Of a stretch of 64,000 nt of DNA, positions 50,343 through 57,294 are shown in pieces. The stretch lies in contig NZ_JBNLIA010000011.1 in NCBI RefSeq assembly GCF_050122995.1, positions 1-64,000 of the forward strand. The letters run 5' to 3'. Origin of the DNA: Haloparvum alkalitolerans. GTDB taxonomy: Archaea > Halobacteriota > Halobacteria > Halobacteriales > Haloferacaceae. How positions within the stretch are numbered: the first letter of the stretch is position 1; each line of letters starts with the position of its first letter. A program made the position numbers and the translations under genes. The notes under the pieces are model-generated. The model did no database searches. It worked only from the letters and a program-made list of their open reading frames with translations, and was not told the origin of the DNA.

Positions 50343-52000
50343 TATGAGTCAAGTAGCAGCAGGGGGCTTTCAAGGTGGTCCATCACGGTGTTGGCGAACT
50401 GCGCGGCCACGGCGCCGTCGATGACGCGGTGGTCGATCGACAGCGAGAGCGGGAGCGTCGGCGCCGCGACGACCTCCTCGCCGCCCTCGTCGCCGAGGAA
50501 CGAGTCGTCCGGGTCGACCTCGCGGACCACGGGCCGCTTCTCGATGGCGCCGAGGCCGAGGATCGCCGTCTCGGGGTAGTTGATGATCGGCGTCGCGTAC
50601 TCGCCGCCGATGGCGCCGAAGTTGGTGATCGTGAAGGTGCCGCCCTTCATCTCCGCGGGCTTCAGTTTCCGTTCGCGGGCGCGTGCCGCGAGGTCGTTGA
50701 CTTCCTCGGCCAGCTCGAAGATCCCCTTCTCGTCGACGTCCTCGACCACGGGGACCATCAGGCCGGCGTCGGTGGCGACCGCGATGCCGATGTTGTAGTA
50801 GTTTTTCAGGGCGATCTCCTCGTCGTCCTCGCGGAGTTCGCTGTTGAGGTAGGGGTGCTCCTTCAGGCCGGCCACGATGGCCTTCATCACGAAGGGCATG
50901 TAGGTGAGCTTCACCCCCTCCGCCTCGGCCTTCGGCTTCAGCGTCTCGCGAGCCTCCACGAGCGCGTCCACCTCGGCGGTGTCGTGGTGGGTGACGTGGG
51001 GCGCGGTGTACTTCGAGCGCGCCATCTGCTTGCCGATGGTGCGCCGCACGCCGCGGTACGGCACCGTCTCCTCCGGTTGCGGGCCGGCGACGTCGGCGCC
51101 GGCGGTCTCGGTTTCTGCCGCCGCGCCCGGGGTCGCCGCCGGTTCGGGTTCACCGGCCGCGCCCGCCGCGCCCTCGCCGCGCCGTGCGGCCGCGTACGCC
51201 TCCACCTGCTCGGCGGTGACGAACGCCTCGCCGTCGCGGGTCTCGTCGGTCGGCACGTCGTCGATGTCGACGCCCGCCTCGCGGGCGGTTTTTCTGGTCG
51301 CCGGGACCGCGAGCGTCGTCTCGCGGCCGGCGGGCTCGACGGCGTCGGACGCGCCCGACGCCGTCGCCTCCCCCCCGCGCTTCGAGACCGCGGACTTCCG
51401 GCCGGCGTCGGTCGACGCCGGCTCGGGCGCGGGCTCGCCGCTCCCGCTCGCCTCGGAAGCGGTCCCGGCCCCGGAGCCGCCCTCGGCGTGGGCGCGCACG
51501 TCCGTCTCGCTCACGCGACCGCCGGGTCCGGACCCGGAGACGGCGCCGAGGTCGACGCCGAGTTCGCGCGCCAGCCGGCGGACCGAGGGCGGCGCGAACA
51601 CGCGTCCGTCGGGGGCCGGCGGCTCGGCCGGCTCGTCCGCGGAGTCCTCTTCTTCCGCGGCGGCCGTTTCTGCGGCCGCCTCCTCGTCGACCGGTTCTGC
51701 GGCCTCCGCACCGCCGGCTGCTTCCTCCTCGGCCGCCTGCTCGCCGCCGTCGCCCTCCTCGTCGACGGTGAAGGTGATGATCACGTCGCCGACCGGGACC
51801 ATCTCGCCCTCCTCGACGAGCAGCTCCTTCACGGTCCCGTCGTACGACGAGGGGATCTCCACGAGCGCCTTGTCCGTCTCCACCTCCGCGACCGGCTGGT
51901 CCTCGGTGACGGTGTCGCCCGGCGCGACGAGCCAGTTGACCAGTTCGCCCTCGGCGACGCCCTCCCCCACGTCGGGGAGCTTGAACTCCTTCGTCGTCAT
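50342..52000 (-). CDS. 2-oxoacid dehydrogenase E2 (dihydrolipoyl acyltransferase)
   Basis: 552 residues. A single N-terminal lipoyl domain with K44 in ETDKALVEIP (about 1-78) and a long acidic Ala/Glu linker. The peripheral subunit-binding domain is at about 134-172 (APPSVRRLARELGVDL). A second similar segment is at about 230-270 (VPATRKTAREAGVDIDDVP), then the catalytic domain (about 312-552) with H524 and D528 in IDHRVIDG. The two binding-domain-like segments are unusual. Start ATG 52000 overlaps the E1-beta stop (ATGA). Confidence 0.92.
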   Translation of the reverse strand: MTTKEFKLPDVGEGVAEGELVNWLVAPGDTVTEDQPVAEVETDKALVEIPSSYDGTVKELLVEEGEMVPVGDVIITFTVDEEGDGGEQAAEEEAAGGAEAAEPVDEEAAAETAAAEEEDSADEPAEPPAPDGRVFAPPSVRRLARELGVDLGAVSGSGPGGRVSETDVRAHAEGGSGAGTASEASGSGEPAPEPASTDAGRKSAVSKRGGEATASGASDAVEPAGRETTLAVPATRKTAREAGVDIDDVPTDETRDGEAFVTAEQVEAYAAARRGEGAAGAAGEPEPAATPGAAAETETAGADVAGPQPEETVPYRGVRRTIGKQMARSKYTAPHVTHHDTAEVDALVEARETLKPKAEAEGVKLTYMPFVMKAIVAGLKEHPYLNSELREDDEEIALKNYYNIGIAVATDAGLMVPVVEDVDEKGIFELAEEVNDLAARARERKLKPAEMKGGTFTITNFGAIGGEYATPIINYPETAILGLGAIEKRPVVREVDPDDSFLGDEGGEEVVAAPTLPLSLSIDHRVIDGAVAAQFANTVMDHLESPLLLLDS

Positions 52001-52986
52001 GGGAAGTTCACCGCCTCCTTGACGCCCGCCTCGACGCGCGCGGCGCTCGGCAGGTAGTAGTCCTCGAGCGCGTACAGCGGGAACGGCACGTCGAAGCCGG
52101 TGATCCGCTTGACCGGCGCCTCCTGGTACAGCAGCGCCTCCTCCTGGATGGTCGCGGTGATCTCGGCGCCGAGCCCGCCCGACTTGGGCGCCTCGTGGAC
52201 CACGGCCGCGCGGCCCGTCTTCTCGAACGCCTCGACGATCGCCTCGCGGTCGAGGGGGGAGACGGTGCGCAGGTCGACGACCTCGCACTCGATCCCCTCC
52301 TCGGCGAGGCTCTCGGCGGCCTCCATCGTCGGCCGGGTCATCGCGCCCCAGGTGAACACGGCGATGTCGTCGCCCTCGCGGCGCGTGATCGCCTCGCCGA
52401 GCGGCACCTCGTAGTCCGCCTCGGGCACCTCGCCGCGGAACGCGCGGTAGATGAGCTTCGGTTCGAGGAAGACGACCGGGTCGGGGTCGCGGATGGCCGA
52501 GATGAGCATCCCCTTCGCGTCGTACGGCGTCGAGGGGATGGCGACCTTCAGCCCGGCCTCGTGGGCGTAGAAGGCCTCCTTCGACTCGGAGTGGTGTTCC
52601 GGTGCGCGGATCCCGCCGCCGTAGGGGGCGCGTAACGTCATGGGGAGCGTGAACCGGCTCCGGCTCCGGGTGCGGAACCGCGACATGTGGGAGACGATCT
52701 GGTCGAAGCCGGGGTACATGAAGCCGGAGAACTGGCACTCCGGCACCGGCCGCATCCCCATCGCCGCCATCCCGACCGCGGCGCCGATGATGCCCGACTC
52801 CGCCAGCGGCGTGTCGATGACGCGGTCGCCGCCGAACTCGTCGTAGAGGCCCTCGGTGGCGCGGAAGACGCCGCCGTTCTTGCCGACGTCCTCGCCGAGG
52901 ACGACCACGTCCTCGTCCGCGCTCATCTCGGTGAACAGTCCGTCCCGTACCGCCTGCACCAGCGTGAGGTTCTGTGTCTCCGTCAT
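51997..52986 (-). CDS. 2-oxoacid dehydrogenase E1 component, beta subunit
   Basis: 329 residues. TPP enzyme beta subunit with VVVLGEDVGKNGGVF (Glu near the thiamine ring), DTPLAESGIIGAAVGMA and SRFTLPMTLRAPYGGG...HHSES. Pairs with E1-alpha to decarboxylate a branched or pyruvate-like 2-oxoacid. Start ATG 52986, one base after the E1-alpha stop. Confidence 0.92.
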   Translation of the reverse strand: MTETQNLTLVQAVRDGLFTEMSADEDVVVLGEDVGKNGGVFRATEGLYDEFGGDRVIDTPLAESGIIGAAVGMAAMGMRPVPECQFSGFMYPGFDQIVSHMSRFRTRSRSRFTLPMTLRAPYGGGIRAPEHHSESKEAFYAHEAGLKVAIPSTPYDAKGMLISAIRDPDPVVFLEPKLIYRAFRGEVPEADYEVPLGEAITRREGDDIAVFTWGAMTRPTMEAAESLAEEGIECEVVDLRTVSPLDREAIVEAFEKTGRAAVVHEAPKSGGLGAEITATIQEEALLYQEAPVKRITGFDVPFPLYALEDYYLPSAARVEAGVKEAVNFP

Positions 52987-52987
52987 C

Positions 52988-54091
52988 TCAGTCCTCCAGG
53001 AACGCATCGTCGCCGTACTCCTCGCGCACCGCGGCGAACTCCTCGTACTGCCGCTCCAACTCGGGCGGCAGGGCCTCGTAGACGTGCTCGAACATCTCGC
53101 GCGGCTCCGGCCGCGGCACCGACTCCGCGGCGTCGATGGCGTCGGCGACCTGCTCCTTGACCGACGCCTCGACCTCCGCGACGCGGTCGTCGTCGAGGAC
53201 CCCCTCCGCGCGGAGGTACTTCTCCAGCCTCGGGATGGGGTCTTTCGCCTTCCACTTCTCGACCTCGTCCTCGTCGCGGTAGACCGTGGGGTCGTCCGCG
53301 GTCGTGTGCGCGCCGAAGCGATACTGCACCGCCTCGATCATCGTCGGGCGGAGCCGTCCCTCGTCGGGGTCGCGGGCCTTCTCGACGGCCGCGGTCGTCG
53401 CCTTGTACACGGCGAGGGGGTCCATGCCGTCGACGCGGACGCCCTCGAAGCCGTAGGCCTCGGCCTTCTGGGCCAGCGTCGCGGAGGCGGTCTGGCGCTC
53501 GCGCGGGACCGAGATGGCCCACTGGTTGTTGTTACAGAAGAAGACCGTCGGCGTGTCGAAGACGCCCGCGAAGTTGAGCCCCTCGTGGAAGTCGCCCTCG
53601 CTGGTGGCGCCGTCGCCGAAGTAACAGAGGAACACGTCGTCGTCGCCCTGCAGCTTTTTGGCCCACGCCGCGCCGGTGGCGTGAGGGATCTGCGAGGCGA
53701 TGGGCACCGCGACCGGGAACACGTTGACGCCCTCGGGCATCCGGTTGCCGTCCTCGTGGCCCATCCAGTAGAGCAGGGTCTGTTTCAGCGGGACGCCGCG
53801 AACCAGCGCCGCGCCGTGTTCGCGGTACGAGGGGACGATCCAGTCGTCGTCCGCGAGCGCGAGCGCGGAGCCGATCTGGGCGCCCTCTTGCCCCGACAGC
53901 GGCGGGTAGGTCCCCATCCGCCCCTGCCGCTGGAGGCTCACGGCCCGCTCGTCGAAGTGGCGGGCCAGCTTCATGTAGCGGTACATCGCCACGAATTCCT
54001 CCTCGGAGAGGTCGGGCACGTCGCCGACGACCTCGCCGTCCTCGTCGATCACGCGAATCGTGTCCTCGGGATCCGTCTCGAGCACGCTCAT
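52988..54091 (-). CDS. 2-oxoacid dehydrogenase E1 component, alpha subunit
   Basis: 367 residues from ATG 54091. The TPP motif GDGATSEGDFHEGLNFAG (GDG...N), the phosphorylation-loop-like YRFGAHTTADDPTVYRDEDE, and PSYREHGAALVRG. First gene of the operon. The AT-rich stretch TAAATTATTTACGAAAAC on the minus strand (about 54141-54160) is the likely promoter. Haloarchaea oxidise pyruvate with ferredoxin oxidoreductase; the physiological substrate of such dehydrogenase operons is often a branched-chain oxoacid or unknown. Confidence 0.92.
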   Translation of the reverse strand: MSVLETDPEDTIRVIDEDGEVVGDVPDLSEEEFVAMYRYMKLARHFDERAVSLQRQGRMGTYPPLSGQEGAQIGSALALADDDWIVPSYREHGAALVRGVPLKQTLLYWMGHEDGNRMPEGVNVFPVAVPIASQIPHATGAAWAKKLQGDDDVFLCYFGDGATSEGDFHEGLNFAGVFDTPTVFFCNNNQWAISVPRERQTASATLAQKAEAYGFEGVRVDGMDPLAVYKATTAAVEKARDPDEGRLRPTMIEAVQYRFGAHTTADDPTVYRDEDEVEKWKAKDPIPRLEKYLRAEGVLDDDRVAEVEASVKEQVADAIDAAESVPRPEPREMFEHVYEALPPELERQYEEFAAVREEYGDDAFLED

Positions 54092-54365
54092 CCGCGAACC
54101 CTCCTGTGCATACCCGGAAGTCCGACGCCCGGCTAATAGGGTTTTCGTAAATAATTTACTATAGTCAGAAATTCTGCCAACCGTTCGCAAACCGTCCACT
54201 CGAACCGAACAAAAACTGACGTTCGGCGATCGAAAGCCGTCCTCGACCGGCCATTTCTGGGAAGATCCTCATTTTCCCGAACAGTAATGGACAAACGGGA
54301 AGGATATCCGGATCCCCGACCCCCTGACCGACCCCTTTTAGTCGCCGACGGCCCCGTGGGAGGAC

Positions 54366-55610
54366 GTGACGCTCGACCCGATCCACGTCGACAACATCGC
54401 GCGGTTGGCCCGTTCCATCGCGGGCAACGTCGACACGACCGACCACGAGGACCTCGCGAGTCGGGTCTGGAGCGACTTCCTCCCGGACCTGCGCCGCGAC
54501 GGGCGGACCGTCCTCGAACCGGTCGCGGACCACGCGAAGCGCCGGGTCGCGGTCGACGACGTGGCGCTGACGGAGCGCCCGTTCCCGACGACGCACGGCC
54601 TCGACTCGGGGACGATCAACCCCACGACGTTCAAGAACGGGCTGGTGGTCGACGTGGCCCACGCCGCGATGGCCTCGGAGCCGACGGATCTCGGCCTCCA
54701 CCGCTCGCGGACCATCGTCGCGACGGTCCACTCCGCGGACACGACCACCGACCACGACACGGAGTGGTTCCCGCGCGACGAGGGCCACACCCGCCAGCGC
54801 GTGCTCCACGTCCCGACCGTCAACCGCTACGCCGAGAGCGTCGTCCACGCGCTCGCGCTCTACCTCGCCGAGAGCAGCCACGCCCTGGAGCACTTCGACG
54901 CGGTCGCGGACCTGCTCGTCCTCGACGGCCCCATCTACCCGAAGGAGCTGTTCACCTGGGTCGACCGCGACCCCGAACTCGGCGACCTCGCCCGCGAGGC
55001 GAAGCCGAGCGCCGTCATCGAGAACTACGTCCGCCTCGTGGAGCGCGCCGTCGAGGCGGACGTGCCCCTCGCCGGGTTCGTGAAGAACCCCTCCGGGCGC
55101 GCGGTCGTCCGGGTCCTGAACGCGAAGGGCATCGAGGCGCCGTGGCCCGACGACGCGGCGCTTTTCACCCGCCTGCTGGAGCGCCGGGACGACGACGGTG
55201 AGCTCCAGACCGACGAGCTCACCTGCACGACGTGGTTCCGCGCCCGCGGCGGCACGGACCGCCACATGGCCGCGGACGGCGACGCGCTCGGGATCGACCG
55301 CGAACTCGACCCCGAGGCGTACGAGACGACGTTCATGGTGGTCTACGACCCGCGGACCGACGTGCCCTACAAGGTGGAGGCGCCGTACGCGTTCACCCGC
55401 GACCCCGGGGTCCGCGACGCGCTCACGACGCAGGCGCTCGCGGACGTGGCCGCGGCCCGCGGCCCGCCCGAAGCGGTCGCGAAGGCCGACGAGCTCGCGC
55501 GGATCGGCGCCGAGGAGAAGGCCTCCCTCCGCCGGAAGTTCGAGCAGGGGTTCGACGCCGAGCGCCTGCGGACGTACGACGACGTGCGCTGGGACGCCGC
55601 GGAATACTGA
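54366..55610 (+). CDS. nurA: NurA-domain DNA repair nuclease
   Basis: 414 residues from GTG 54366. NurA 5'-3' nuclease fold: an early acidic metal-binding region GLDSGTIN (about 79-86), a basic/acidic RTIVATVHSAD strand, DLLVLDGPIYPKEL (Asp), and the C-terminal ETTFMVVYDPRTDVPYKVEAPYAFTRD. Works with the HerA helicase in end resection; herA is not next to it here. It is divergent from the dehydrogenase operon, sharing a 274-base control region. Confidence 0.82.
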   Translation: MTLDPIHVDNIARLARSIAGNVDTTDHEDLASRVWSDFLPDLRRDGRTVLEPVADHAKRRVAVDDVALTERPFPTTHGLDSGTINPTTFKNGLVVDVAHAAMASEPTDLGLHRSRTIVATVHSADTTTDHDTEWFPRDEGHTRQRVLHVPTVNRYAESVVHALALYLAESSHALEHFDAVADLLVLDGPIYPKELFTWVDRDPELGDLAREAKPSAVIENYVRLVERAVEADVPLAGFVKNPSGRAVVRVLNAKGIEAPWPDDAALFTRLLERRDDDGELQTDELTCTTWFRARGGTDRHMAADGDALGIDRELDPEAYETTFMVVYDPRTDVPYKVEAPYAFTRDPGVRDALTTQALADVAAARGPPEAVAKADELARIGAEEKASLRRKFEQGFDAERLRTYDDVRWDAAEY

Positions 55611-55710
55611 TTAGGCGAACACGGCGGATAAAGGCCCTTCACCGTTCGTACCCGGTGATTCCGTGTCGATATTTCTGTCCGAGATGCTGGTTCCGGTGTC
55701 CGGGAGCGAG

Positions 55711-56165
55711 ATGCTCAGAAAGCCCCAGCCGGCTCTCTATACGCAGGCGATTTTTGAACGGCTGGCGTGTCTGTTAATCTGGACAGCAACACCCGGAAAG
55801 CCCCAGCCGGCTCGACCGGCCGCGCCTCGCTGCGCTCCTCGCTCTCCGCAAAGCCCGCTGCGGTGCTTGCGTCGTCGGGGCCGGATCGAGCCGGCTGCCC
55901 CTTTCAGTCCCACCCTCCGCACGGCACCGCAGGCCTCACACCTCCCCAACCTCGGCCGCAGGCCGGCCGCGAAACCGCAACGCAGGCGGCCGGCCCGCGG
56001 CCTCCCTCGCGCGGTCGCGGCGACACAAGGTCGCCGCGGCGCGCGCCGACCGCACAGTACCGCGACCGCACAGTACCGCGACCGCACAGTACCGCGACCG
56101 CACAGTACCGCGACCGCCCCGCAACCACCTCCAACCGCTCCGCAACCGCGCGGTCACGCCACTGT
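55711..56165 (+). repeat. Dispersed structured GC-rich element, copy 3
   Basis: The head AGAAAGCCCCAGCCGGCTC occurs twice, near 55717 (truncated) and 55796 (full). Hairpin 1: 55954-55970 pairs with 55986-56002 (16 bp plus one A-C mismatch, 15-base loop), the same geometry as copy 1. Hairpin 2 pairs CGCGGCGAC (56016-56024) with its complement at 56030-56038, around ACAAG. A tail of 16-bp tandem units runs to about 56112, then a degenerate tail. GTCGATA (55664) and TATCGAC (56203) may be short flanking inverted repeats. The 55611-56214 gap contains no convincing gene. Confidence 0.72.
56049..56112 (+). repeat. 16-bp tandem repeat, four units (tail of copy 3)
   Basis: ACCGCACAGTACCGCG occurs four times in perfect tandem at 56049, 56065, 56081 and 56097. 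Copies 1 and 2 of the element have related but unamplified CACAGCACCGC tails. Confidence 0.85.
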
Positions 56166-56214
56166 CCCGAACCACAACCAGCTAATACAACCGAGAGATT
56201 ATTATCGACCGAAC

Positions 56215-57057
56215 ATGACCGACGCGTACGATCCGGTCTCGCGGCCGGTGGCGCTGACCGTCGCGGGCAGCGACAGCGGCGGCGGGGCGGGGATCCAGGC
56301 GGACCTGAAGACGATGAGCACTCACGGCGTCTTCGGCACTTCGGCGGTGGCGGCGACGACCGCACAGAACACGCAGGGGGTGACGGACGTGCATCCGGTC
56401 CCGACCGACCACGTCGCGGCGCAGATCGCGGCGGTCCGCGAGGACTTCGCGGTGCGGGCGGTCAAGACCGGGATGCTGGCGACCGCGGAGACGGTCGCCG
56501 CCGTGACCGAGGCTTTCTCTGGCGCCGAGGCCCCGCTCGTCGTCGACCCCGTGATGGTGGCCGCGACGGGGGACCGCCTGCTGGCGCCCGCGGCGGAGGC
56601 CGCCTACGAGGACCTGATCGCGGCGGCGACGCTCGTCACCCCCAACGCCGACGAGGCCGCGGTGCTGACCGACCGCGAGGTGACCGATCCCGACGCGGCG
56701 GCGGCCGCGGCGCGGGACCTCGTGGGAATGGGCGCCGAAGCCGCGCTAGTGACGGGCGGGCACCTGCCGGGCGACGCCGTCGTGGACGTGCTGGCGCTGT
56801 CGCCCGGCCGCTCCGGCGGGGACGGCGGAAGCGCAGCCATCGACGCATTCCGCATCGAGTCGCCTCGCGTCGAAACGCGCGCGACGCACGGCTCCGGCTG
56901 CACACTCTCGAGCGCGGTCGCGTCCCGGCTCGCCCGCGGGGAACCGCTCCGGGCCGCGGTCGAGGCGAGCGTCGGGGAGATGGGCGAGGCGCTCCGCCGC
57001 GGCTACGACGTGGGGGAGGGACCGGGCGCGGTGAACCCGACGGCGCTGGACCGGTAG
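56215..57057 (+). CDS. thiD: Hydroxymethylpyrimidine/phosphomethylpyrimidine kinase
   Basis: 280 residues from ATG 56215. Ribokinase fold: AGSDSGGGAGIQADLKTM near the N-terminus, VVDPVMVAATG, PNADEAAVLT, and the C-terminal anion hole/base THGSGCTLSSAVAS (Asp replaced by Gly-Ser-Gly-Cys as in ThiD). Phosphorylates HMP twice in thiamine synthesis. It lacks the ThiN domain often fused in archaea. AT-rich GCTAATACAACC at about 56181 gives a TATA box 25-34 bases upstream. No TPP riboswitch motif seen. Confidence 0.92.
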   Translation: MTDAYDPVSRPVALTVAGSDSGGGAGIQADLKTMSTHGVFGTSAVAATTAQNTQGVTDVHPVPTDHVAAQIAAVREDFAVRAVKTGMLATAETVAAVTEAFSGAEAPLVVDPVMVAATGDRLLAPAAEAAYEDLIAAATLVTPNADEAAVLTDREVTDPDAAAAAARDLVGMGAEAALVTGGHLPGDAVVDVLALSPGRSGGDGGSAAIDAFRIESPRVETRATHGSGCTLSSAVASRLARGEPLRAAVEASVGEMGEALRRGYDVGEGPGAVNPTALDR

Positions 57058-57294
57058 CCGCGGGCCGGGGCTCGCGGTCGTCTCCCCCCGTCACGGAACG
57101 GAAAAGCTTCAAAGTCGGGCGAGGGGATCCGACACGTCGCGTCGGGGACCCACCGGGTAGGGGCGGGTCAACGACGCGGCAGCCGCCGAGCCGCAGAGCG
57201 GCGGTGCCGTCCCGCCGACACGCGCCGCGACGGATCGGTCCCCACACCCGCGCCGACCCGCAGGGTTTTAGCGCGCCACGGCGGGAGTACGGGT
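57058..57294. other. GC-rich spacer upstream of mutS
   Basis: 237 bases containing clustered GCCGC and CGACGCG motifs and no gene. The mutS promoter may be at about 57265-57272 (GGGTTTTAGC). Confidence 0.35.

Noticed and set aside
56150..56215. TPP riboswitch before thiD
   Set aside because: The conserved CUGAGA and ACCUGA elements are not seen, and the TATA box leaves only a very short leader.
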